Source: Sulfuricystis sp964478415
GTDB taxonomy: Bacteria; Pseudomonadota; Gammaproteobacteria; Burkholderiales; Rhodocyclaceae
DNA length: 64,000 bases
Direction of reading: 5' to 3'
Assembly: GCA_964478415.1 (NCBI GenBank)
Contig: CAYZII010000003.1
Span: forward strand, 1-64,000
The first letter of the stretch is position 1. The number at the start of each line of letters is the position of its first letter. A program made the translations under genes and the position numbers. This document shows, piece after piece, positions 45,131 through 52,282 of this stretch. Below the pieces are notes generated by a model. It saw only the letters and a list, made by a program, of their open reading frames with translations. It was not told the DNA's origin and searched no databases.

Positions 45131-45178
45131 GGTGTGTTGATGAAGGCAAAGAGAGGGATTTCAACACCTCGCGGCAGG

Positions 45179-45204
45179 GTGCCGTCTAGCCAGCGCCGAA
45201 TTTC
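45179..45204 (+). repeat. Partial copy of the palindromic repeat at the 3' end of purC
   Basis: GTGCCGTC then GCCAGCGCCGAATTTC match the element head at about 21 of 24 positions. Its last bases overlap the purC stop codon (TGA on the minus strand), so it sits just beyond the gene's end. Confidence 0.5.
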
Positions 45205-46078
45205 AGCGCGTTAAACGTTGCAACGCTTCCCGATACTTCGCCGCCGTCTTCTCGATGATCTCGGCCGGCAGATGCGGGCCGGGCGCCTGCTTGTTCCAGT
45301 CGAGCGTTTCCAGATAATCGCGCACGAACTGCTTGTCGAAGCTGGTCGGACTTACGCCGACGGCATAGCTGTCGGCCGGCCAGAAGCGGGAGGAATCAGG
45401 GGTCAGCACCTCGTCGATCAGGTACAGAGTGCCTGCCGCATCTAGACCAAACTCGAACTTGGTGTCGGCTATGATGATGCCGCGCGTCAAGGCATATTCG
45501 GCCGCTTCGCTATAGAGGCGCAACGCGACGTCGCGCACCTGTCGGGCGAGCGCCGGCCCGATGGTCTGTTCGACCGTGGCGAAATCGATGTTTTCATCAT
45601 GAGTGCCGAGCTGCGCCTTCGTCGAGGGGGTAAACAGCGGCTGCGGCAGCTTTTCCGCGAGACGCAGCCCCGGCGGCAACGTGATCCCGCAGACCTGACC
45701 CGTTTTCTGATAATCCTTCCAGCCGGAACCGATCAGGTAACCGCGCACCACCGCCTCGATTGGCAGGGGCTCGAGCCTCTTGACGACGATCGCGCGGCCG
45801 CGCACCTGCTCGCGCTCACCGGGCTGTACGACGGATTCCGGATCGATGCCGGTCAACTGATTGGGAATGATGTGCGCGAGCTTCGCGAACCAGAAGTTGG
45901 CCAGCGCGGTCAATACTTCACCTTTGCCGGGGATCGGGTCCGGCAGGATCACGTCGAAGGCGGAGAGCCGGTCGGTGGTGACGATCAGCATCTTGTCGTC
46001 GCCGACCGCGTAGATGTCACGCACCTTGCCGCGGTTGATCAGCGGCAGGCTGTGGATCGAGGATTCGAAGAGGAGCAT
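45203..46078 (-). CDS. purC: Phosphoribosylaminoimidazole-succinocarboxamide synthase PurC
   Basis: A 291-residue purine-synthesis enzyme with NRGKVRDIYAVG (ATP site), RGYLIGSGWKDYQKTG and IADTKFEFGLD. The length matches the long betaproteobacterial form. Confidence 0.96.
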   Translation of the reverse strand: MLLFESSIHSLPLINRGKVRDIYAVGDDKMLIVTTDRLSAFDVILPDPIPGKGEVLTALANFWFAKLAHIIPNQLTGIDPESVVQPGEREQVRGRAIVVKRLEPLPIEAVVRGYLIGSGWKDYQKTGQVCGITLPPGLRLAEKLPQPLFTPSTKAQLGTHDENIDFATVEQTIGPALARQVRDVALRLYSEAAEYALTRGIIIADTKFEFGLDAAGTLYLIDEVLTPDSSRFWPADSYAVGVSPTSFDKQFVRDYLETLDWNKQAPGPHLPAEIIEKTAAKYREALQRLTR

Positions 46079-46166
46079 TTCAATACGGATGGGTCTCAGG
46101 TTTCAGCGATTCTAGCAACCAGTGAGCAACGAGAACTTTCCCACGCATCCTGTTGGCCACCTCCGT

Positions 46167-47273
46167 TCACACCCCCGCCTGCAAAGTGATGGCGAGTTCC
46201 ACTTGCCGGCCTTCACGCAGAACGCCGATCGTGACGACCTCGCCCACCGCGTGATCATCGAGCCTGGCGAACAGCTCCCGGACATTGCGCACCGCCTTGC
46301 CGCCCACCGCGACGATGATGTCACCCGGTACCAGCGAGCCATCCGCTGCGATCTGGACACCACGCAGGCCGGCAGCTGCAGCGGACGAATCCGGCAACAC
46401 GCGCAGCACCACGACGCCCTCGACACCCAGCTGTCGCGTCAAACGCAGGTTGATCCCTTCATCGACCTCGATGCCCAAGGCCGGCCGGATGTATTTCCCC
46501 TTGGCGATCAATTGTGGCACGACGCGATTGACGGTATCGACCGGCACCGCGAAACCGATCCCCGCGCTGGCCCCGCTGGGACTGTAGATCGCGGTGTTGA
46601 TGCCGATCAGGCGTCCGGCGGAATCGAGCAGCGGCCCGCCGGAATTGCCGGGATTGATCGCGGCGTCGGTCTGGATCAGATGTTCGATGCTGCGGCCATT
46701 TTCTGCGCGGAGCGAGCGGTCCAGCGCCGAGACGATGCCGGTCGTCAGTGTCCAGTCGAGACCGAACGGATTGCCGATCGCGAACACCTTCTGCCCCACC
46801 TTCAGATCATGACTGGAGCCGAGCGGCACCGGCGGGGGGCGCTTGAAACCGACACCGATCTTCAGCACGGCGATGTCGTGACTGGGCGAGGCACCCACCA
46901 GCGCGGCGCGGAAGCTGCGTCCGTCGGCCAGTTTCACGAGCGCCTCGCTCGCCCCTTCGATGACATGGTAGTTGGTCACGACGTGACCTGCGTCGTCCCA
47001 GATGAATCCCGAGCCGGTGCCACGCGGCACCGTGAAGACGTTGCGCGTCCACACATCCATCACCGCGGCGCGTGTGCTGATATAGACGACACTGTCCTTC
47101 GCGTTTTCGAACAGCGCTATCGTGGCCTGCTCATCGGCCGCCAGATCACCGCGCGCAGTCACCGTACGGGGCTGGGCCTCGCGGCCAGATTCCAGAAACA
47201 ACCTAGCACCCTGCCAGGTCAGGAGAACGATAACGATCAACAGCGCCGCACGCCATAGGCTGGTAGTCTTCAT
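46167..47273 (-). CDS. DegP/HtrA-like trypsin-fold serine protease with a PDZ domain
   Basis: A 368-residue envelope protease: an N-terminal membrane helix, a trypsin-fold domain with triad His (TNYHVIEG), Asp (SHDIAVLKI) and Ser (GNSGGPLL), and a single C-terminal PDZ domain (VLPDSSAAAAGLRG). One PDZ plus an anchor resembles DegS and the DegP-like protein of stress-tolerance islands. Its start touches the stop of the PsiE-like remnant. Role inferred: removal of damaged envelope proteins as part of the quality-control operon. Confidence 0.88.
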   Translation of the reverse strand: MKTTSLWRAALLIVIVLLTWQGARLFLESGREAQPRTVTARGDLAADEQATIALFENAKDSVVYISTRAAVMDVWTRNVFTVPRGTGSGFIWDDAGHVVTNYHVIEGASEALVKLADGRSFRAALVGASPSHDIAVLKIGVGFKRPPPVPLGSSHDLKVGQKVFAIGNPFGLDWTLTTGIVSALDRSLRAENGRSIEHLIQTDAAINPGNSGGPLLDSAGRLIGINTAIYSPSGASAGIGFAVPVDTVNRVVPQLIAKGKYIRPALGIEVDEGINLRLTRQLGVEGVVVLRVLPDSSAAAAGLRGVQIAADGSLVPGDIIVAVGGKAVRNVRELFARLDDHAVGEVVTIGVLREGRQVELAITLQAGV

Positions 47274-47598
47274 TATGGTTTGCGTTCCTCCAAGAGCTGA
47301 TCGTGCTCATCACGTTCGCGCATCGTCCAATAGACGATGCCCAACGCCAGCACCGCGCCGGCCAGCGCCGCGATCTTGTCCGCGCCGGTGACTTCGGGAT
47401 CGAGTGACTCGAAGGCATTGAGCCAGAGCAGCATGAACACCTGCTGGATGAGCTGGAGCAGGGAAATTACGACGATCACCGCGATGACCACGGACAGGAC
47501 GATCGCGATGATCTGCCCGAATCGAAGCGTTCGTAAAAACTCAGCGGCGCCCATTCCTGACAAAAGCGCTCGAAGCGGGAAAGTCGTTGCTTGTCCAT
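47273..47598 (-). pseudogene. PsiE-like membrane protein, frameshifted and probably shortened
   Basis: From an ATG at 47598 one frame reads MDKQRLSRFER...PLSFYERF, a typical PsiE-family N-terminus. At about 47519-47530 it passes into another frame that continues GQIIAIVLSVVIAVIVV...VYWTMRERDEH. A single missing base explains the shift. The joined product would be about 109 residues with two helices; relatives are longer, so part of the middle may also be lost (after ESLDPEV). An alternative is an intact 114-residue protein starting at 47617 in the second frame, but its first 30 residues look unrelated. PsiE genes accompany ftsH and degP in stress-tolerance islands. Confidence 0.55.
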
Positions 47599-47617
47599 TG
47601 CCAGAACGAATTTGCAC

Positions 47618-49471
47618 TCAGGAAGCTGTCGGGTGCGGCGTCTCACCCGAAAAAGCAACGGTTTTGTCGAGATCGGTGGTCAGTGCGGCGATCGCGCTTT
47701 CATCGAGGGTTTCCCTGGCGAGCAGCTCGTTCGCACAACGCTCGAGGATGGCGCGGTTTTTTTCCAGTATCCGGTAGGCACGCTGGAACACGCCCATCAC
47801 AATGCTGCGGATCGCTTGGTCGATGCGCCCTTGGGTGGCTTCGGAGACACGACAGCCGCCGGAGACCATCTCAGGCACGTCGAGGAAACGTGGCCGCTGG
47901 GCGTCATAAGCGATGTAGCCCAAATCTTCATCCATGCCATAACGGGTGATCATGTCGCGTGCGATGTCGGTCGCCTTGGCGAGATCGTCGGCCGCGCCGG
48001 TCGAGAGCTTGCCGAAGACGAGCTTTTCCGCCGCCCGCCCGCCAAGCAGCACGGCGATCCTGTTTTCCAGCTCTTCGCGTGTCATCAGATAGCGGTCTTC
48101 GGTCGGACGCTGGATCGTATAGCCGAGCGCGCCGATGCCGCGCGGAATGATCGACACCTTATGCACCGGATCGGTACCCGGTAAGGAGAGTGCGACCAGC
48201 GCATGACCCATCTCGTGATAGGCCACGGTGCGCCGCTCCTGCTCGTTGAGGACGCGGCTCTTCTTTTCCAGACCGGCAACGATGCGCTCCACCGCGGCGG
48301 TGAAATCTGCCATGCCCACGGCATTGGCGTGGCGCCGCGTGGCGATCAGTGCCGCCTCATTGACGAGGTTGGCGAGATCGGCGCCGGAAAAGCCGGTGGT
48401 CAGCGCGGCCACCTGCTCCAGATCGACCTCGGGCGCCAGCGTGATCTTGCGCGCATGGACGCGCAGGATGTCGAGCCGGCCCTTCTTGTCCGGCCGGTCG
48501 ACCAGCACCTGGCGGTCGAAGCGGCCAGCTCGCAGCAGCGCCGGATCGAGGATTTCCGGCCGGTTCGTCGCGGCGAGGATGATCAGGCCCACCGAGGAAT
48601 CGAAGCCATCCATCTCGGTGAGCAACTGGTTCAGGGTCTGCTCGCGCTCGTCATGACCGCCGATGGGACCAGCCGCGCCGCGCGCCCGGCCGAGCGCATC
48701 GAGCTCGTCGATGAAGATGATCGCCGGGGCTTTCTCGCGCGCCTGCTCGAACAGATCGCGCACCCGTGCCGCACCGACCCCGACGAACATCTCGACGAAT
48801 TCCGATCCGGAAATCGAGAAAAATGGTACCCCCGCCTCACCCGCCACCGCCTTGGCAAGCAGGGTCTTGCCGGTGCCGGGCGGGCCGACCAGCAACACGC
48901 CTTTCGGGATGCGTGCGCCGAGGCGGCCGTATTCGCGCGGGTTCTTCAGGAAATCCACCACTTCACGCAATTCCGCCTTCGCCTCATCGACGCCGGCGAC
49001 GTCGTCGAAGGTCACCCCGGTATCCCTCTCGACATAGATTTTGGCGCGGCTCTTGCCGATCGTCATGAAGCCGCCCATACCCTGCTTCTCGGCGAACTTG
49101 CGGAACAGGAAGAACCACACCGCGAAGAAGGCCAGCGCGGGGACAATCCACGACAGCAGATCGCGCAGGAAAGTGCTCTCGATCACCCGCCGGTAGGGCA
49201 CACCGTATTCCGAGAGCCGCGCCGCGAGATCGGGTTCGACACGCGTGGCGACGATCATCGTCTTGCCTTTGGCATCAGGCGATTTGAGCTTGCCGGTGAG
49301 CACCTTGTCGGTGACCATTACTTCGGCCACCCGCCCTTCTTTCAAAGCCTGTTCGAATTCGCTGTAAGGCACCTGCTCGATGCTGCGGCTCGCTTGCCAC
49401 CAGTCCTGCGCGATCAGCAGCATGATGGCCGCAAAAACCCAGTAGAGCATGTTCCATTGCTTCTGTTCCAT
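47618..49471 (-). CDS. ftsH: Membrane AAA+ metalloprotease FtsH, island-type paralogue
   Basis: A 617-residue protein: two N-terminal membrane helices, AAA+ domain with GPPGTGKT, FIDELDALG and the second region of homology (TNRPEILDPALLRAGRFDR), and a zinc protease domain with HEMGH. FtsH removes misfolded membrane and cytoplasmic proteins. Its place between an htpX-like gene and the PsiE/DegP genes, rather than next to ftsJ (rlmE), suggests an additional, island-type copy. The TLST islands carry such an FtsH. Confidence 0.92.
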   Translation of the reverse strand: MEQKQWNMLYWVFAAIMLLIAQDWWQASRSIEQVPYSEFEQALKEGRVAEVMVTDKVLTGKLKSPDAKGKTMIVATRVEPDLAARLSEYGVPYRRVIESTFLRDLLSWIVPALAFFAVWFFLFRKFAEKQGMGGFMTIGKSRAKIYVERDTGVTFDDVAGVDEAKAELREVVDFLKNPREYGRLGARIPKGVLLVGPPGTGKTLLAKAVAGEAGVPFFSISGSEFVEMFVGVGAARVRDLFEQAREKAPAIIFIDELDALGRARGAAGPIGGHDEREQTLNQLLTEMDGFDSSVGLIILAATNRPEILDPALLRAGRFDRQVLVDRPDKKGRLDILRVHARKITLAPEVDLEQVAALTTGFSGADLANLVNEAALIATRRHANAVGMADFTAAVERIVAGLEKKSRVLNEQERRTVAYHEMGHALVALSLPGTDPVHKVSIIPRGIGALGYTIQRPTEDRYLMTREELENRIAVLLGGRAAEKLVFGKLSTGAADDLAKATDIARDMITRYGMDEDLGYIAYDAQRPRFLDVPEMVSGGCRVSEATQGRIDQAIRSIVMGVFQRAYRILEKNRAILERCANELLARETLDESAIAALTTDLDKTVAFSGETPHPTAS

Positions 49472-49483
49472 CTTCGTTTCCTT

Positions 49484-50410
49484 TCAGCGCCAAATACCAC
49501 CCACGCGCCAACGTGGCCTGGTTTGGAGAGGCAGACCAGACCAGCGCCAATCTTCTTCAGCGATGCGCTGCCGCGAACTTTCCATCGTCAGCAGGCGAGC
49601 GATGCGCTCTTCAGTCGCCGGGTGGGTACGTAACCATGAAGGTTCGGGGTTGCCCCATCCCGGCAACAGCCAGGCGCGCCACGAGCGCGTCGCCTGCTCG
49701 ATGCGACTCAAGGCAGAGGCTAGACCCAGCGGATCGCCGGTCAATCGCACGGCTGTCAGATCGGCATCGAATTCTCGCACCCGCGACAGGCCAAGTTGCA
49801 CCAGCAAAGCCAGATGCGGAGAAAACAGCAGCAGTAACAAGCCATACCATTGCAGCTCGATCGCCCCGGCGAGCCAGGCCGGCAAGGAGAAGAGCAACAA
49901 TACCTGTGCGGTCAGCGCGAACAAGGATGTCAAGCGGCTGACGTAATCGGCCATCCCCATCACCCTGAGATCACCGTGGGCGATATGCGCGATCTCGTGG
50001 GCGAGCACGCCGGCCAGCTCACGCCAATTCAGCTGTTGCAGCAGACCTTCGGTGAGCGCGATATGGGCGTCATCGCGCGAGCCTACCGCAAAAGCATTCG
50101 CCAGCGGGCTGGGAACGCGGTATAGGCGCGGAACCTGCGTCAGTCCGGCACGGCCAGCGAGTTCCGCCACCAGTCGATGCAACGCAGGCGCCGCGGCAAA
50201 CGACAATGGCCTAGCCCGATACAGCGTCAGCGTCAGACGCCCAGCCGCCGCCGGTTCGATCAACAGCACCAGCAACGAAGCACCTAGCGCGAGCCACATC
50301 CCTTGCGTCCCGAGCAACAGCCAAGCGGCCATTGCGGCGATGGCCAGCAGCACGCCAACGAGCAGCAGCGTCTGCAGCCGATTGATCAGCGCATGACGCT
50401 GAAGATTCAT
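49484..50410 (-). CDS. HtpX-like M48 metalloprotease
   Basis: A 308-residue membrane protease with an early pair of helices, the zinc motif HEIAH (GVLAHEIAHIAHGD), a further helix pair after it, and a downstream Glu ligand (REFDADL). HtpX-type proteases act with FtsH in membrane protein quality control. Its start overlaps the cbpM stop. ftsH starts 12 bases after its stop. Confidence 0.87.
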   Translation of the reverse strand: MNLQRHALINRLQTLLLVGVLLAIAAMAAWLLLGTQGMWLALGASLLVLLIEPAAAGRLTLTLYRARPLSFAAAPALHRLVAELAGRAGLTQVPRLYRVPSPLANAFAVGSRDDAHIALTEGLLQQLNWRELAGVLAHEIAHIAHGDLRVMGMADYVSRLTSLFALTAQVLLLFSLPAWLAGAIELQWYGLLLLLFSPHLALLVQLGLSRVREFDADLTAVRLTGDPLGLASALSRIEQATRSWRAWLLPGWGNPEPSWLRTHPATEERIARLLTMESSRQRIAEEDWRWSGLPLQTRPRWRVGGIWR

Positions 50411-50721
50411 TCGCTCCCCAGGCAGCGCAGCTGGGTGCGCAATCGGTCGATTTCTTCGAGCAGGTCGGCGACCAGTGCGGCCAGCTCCGGTTGGGCATCG
50501 AAATCGCGCTCCAGCTGATGCATGCGCCGCGCGCGGCGCAACGTTTCTTCAGCCAGGCGCCACACGCCCGCCACGCTTTCGGCATGCGGAAACAACCCCG
50601 CTTCGAGATGGGCGAGCAGCCAGTCGGCTTCCACGTCGCAAGCGGCGGCAGCCTGCTCGAGGGTGAGCCAGCTTTCCTCGAGCAACGTGCCGATCAGAAC
50701 ATCATTCTCGTTCATACTCAT
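50407..50721 (-). CDS. cbpM: Chaperone modulator CbpM
   Basis: A 104-residue MerR-like protein with a helix-turn-helix-type N-terminus (SWLTLEQAAAACDVEADWL) and a C-terminal helix (LEEIDRLRTQLRCLG). CbpM binds the J domain of CbpA and inhibits its DnaK co-chaperone activity. It overlaps both neighbours by four bases. Adjacent cbpA makes the assignment reliable. Confidence 0.87.
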   Translation of the reverse strand: MSMNENDVLIGTLLEESWLTLEQAAAACDVEADWLLAHLEAGLFPHAESVAGVWRLAEETLRRARRMHQLERDFDAQPELAALVADLLEEIDRLRTQLRCLGSE

Positions 50722-51653
50722 CTCCCGGCGCGCGGATCGAAGGCCAGCTCACGCGCCATCGTTTCGTAGAGTTCGCGCGCCCGTGGCGTATCGGCCGGCG
50801 GCACCCTGATCTGTAGGTTCAACAGCAGATCCCCTGGCGGCTCGGCAGGCAGGCCTTTGCCACGCACGCGCAATTGCTGACCAGGCTGAGCACCAGCGGG
50901 GATACGCACCTTGACACTGCCGTCGGGTAGCTCGATCGGGATCACCGCGCCGAGCGCCGCTTCCCAAGGGGCCAGCGGCAAACTCATATGCAGATCCCGG
51001 CCAGCGACGCGAAAACGGGGGTGCGGATTGAAATGCACCTCGAGCAGAAGATCCCCTGCCGGCGCATTGCCGATACCTGGCACGCCTTGTCCAACCAGCC
51101 GGATGATCTGTCCCTCCCGGACGCCTTTGGGAATCTTCACGTTCAGCACGCGGGTATCCAGTATCAGATGCCCCTGCGCATCGAGCCGTGGCGCGCGCAG
51201 GCTGATCTGGCGCGTGGCGCCGCGATAGGCATCCTCGAGATCGAGATAGATTTTCGCGTGATGGTCTCCCCCGCGTGCATGGAAGCCGCTGCCGCGATGG
51301 ACGCGCCCGCCTAAGCCACCAAACAGTTCGGCGAAGAAATCCGAAAACTCTGCCGCTTCGTGAGGAGAGAAACCCTGTCCGGAAAACTCGAAGCCGGCAT
51401 CCCAGCCGGGCGGCGGACGGAATTCCTGACCGGGCCGATAGCCCTGGGCCAGCTGATCATAGGCGGCGCGCTTTTCCGGATCGGACAGCACGGCGTAGGC
51501 CTCATTGACCTCCTTCATGCGCTGTTCTGCATCCGGCTCTTTCGAGACATCGGGATGGTACTTGCGCGCCAGCCTGCGGAAGGCTTTCTTGATCTCATCC
51601 TGTGTCGCATCGCGCGCCACGCCCAATACATCGTAATAGTTCTTGAATTCCAT
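50718..51653 (-). CDS. cbpA: DnaJ-class co-chaperone CbpA
   Basis: A 311-residue protein: N-terminal J domain (residues 1-70, with the HPD motif in RKYHPDVS), Gly/Phe-rich linker (residues about 75-115), and two C-terminal substrate-binding domains without the DnaJ zinc finger. It recruits DnaK to unfolded proteins. It is the first gene of the minus-strand quality-control operon. A sigma32-like promoter lies 35-60 bases upstream of its start. Confidence 0.93.
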   Translation of the reverse strand: MEFKNYYDVLGVARDATQDEIKKAFRRLARKYHPDVSKEPDAEQRMKEVNEAYAVLSDPEKRAAYDQLAQGYRPGQEFRPPPGWDAGFEFSGQGFSPHEAAEFSDFFAELFGGLGGRVHRGSGFHARGGDHHAKIYLDLEDAYRGATRQISLRAPRLDAQGHLILDTRVLNVKIPKGVREGQIIRLVGQGVPGIGNAPAGDLLLEVHFNPHPRFRVAGRDLHMSLPLAPWEAALGAVIPIELPDGSVKVRIPAGAQPGQQLRVRGKGLPAEPPGDLLLNLQIRVPPADTPRARELYETMARELAFDPRAGR

Positions 51654-51687
51654 ACCTGCCCCGTTACTCGATTCAGTCGATGATCAG

Positions 51688-51715
51688 ATGGGGGTTGCTC
51701 GGTCTGCCTATCAAG
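51688..51715 (-). promoter_or_regulatory. Sigma32-like heat-shock promoter for the cbpA operon
   Basis: On the minus strand, CTTGAT (51710-51715) is followed after 16 bases by CCCCAT (51688-51693). The sigma32 consensus is CTTGAA and CCCCAT with 11-16 bases between. Both elements fit with one mismatch. The promoter faces cbpA. Confidence 0.65.
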
Positions 51716-51718
51716 TCC

Positions 51719-51745
51719 CTTGAATTGGATTACTCTACTCCCATT
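51719..51745 (+). promoter_or_regulatory. Sigma32-like heat-shock promoter for hsp20
   Basis: CTTGAA (51719-51724) is followed after 15 bases by CCCATT (51740-51745), near the sigma32 consensus. It lies about 30 bases before the Hsp20 start. It is back-to-back with the promoter for cbpA, only three bases away from it. Confidence 0.65.
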
Positions 51746-51775
51746 TGAAATGCATCATCGCCGAAGGAGACGGAT

Positions 51776-52282
51776 ATGAAGCTCGACAATCTGAAGGAAA
51801 ATGTGAGCTCACTATGGGACAGCGTCGCCGAGGGGTGGCGGCATTTATGGCATTCGGCACGCAATGCCCTGACACGTTTTCGGCCCAGCGAGAAAACGCA
51901 ATTGCCAAAAGCCGAGGAGATCGATGATCGCGCCTTCGAGCCATCCTTCGGCTGGGCGATGGTAGGCGGCGAGGTCTTCGAGGACGAGAACCGCGTCATC
52001 GTGCGCGTCGAACTGCCTGGCATCGACAAGCGTGACATCGATATCCGCGTGCAGCAGGGTGATCTGGTGATCAGTGGTGAGAAGCGTTTCGCCAGCGAAT
52101 CCACCAGTGGCTGCTGGCACCGGATAGAATGCGCCTATGGCAGCTTCACGCGCGTGATTCCGCTGCCTGCCGCGGTCAGGAGCGACGAAGCGCGTGCCTC
52201 TTACCAGAACGGCATACTGCGCATCGAGTTGCCGAAACTCTCGCCGGGTTTACACAAGTCGCGTCCGATCCCGATCGACTAG
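51776..52282 (+). CDS. Hsp20-family small heat-shock protein
   Basis: A 168-residue ATP-independent holdase. The alpha-crystallin domain (residues about 60-150) contains VIVRVELPGIDKRDIDIRV, ISGEKRF and YGSFTRVIPLP, with the late NGILRIELPK. The C-terminal anchor motif I-x-I is not clear (PIPID). The ribosome binding site GAAGGAG is strong. The last 33 bases overlap the convergent hypF. Confidence 0.9.
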   Translation: MKLDNLKENVSSLWDSVAEGWRHLWHSARNALTRFRPSEKTQLPKAEEIDDRAFEPSFGWAMVGGEVFEDENRVIVRVELPGIDKRDIDIRVQQGDLVISGEKRFASESTSGCWHRIECAYGSFTRVIPLPAAVRSDEARASYQNGILRIELPKLSPGLHKSRPIPID

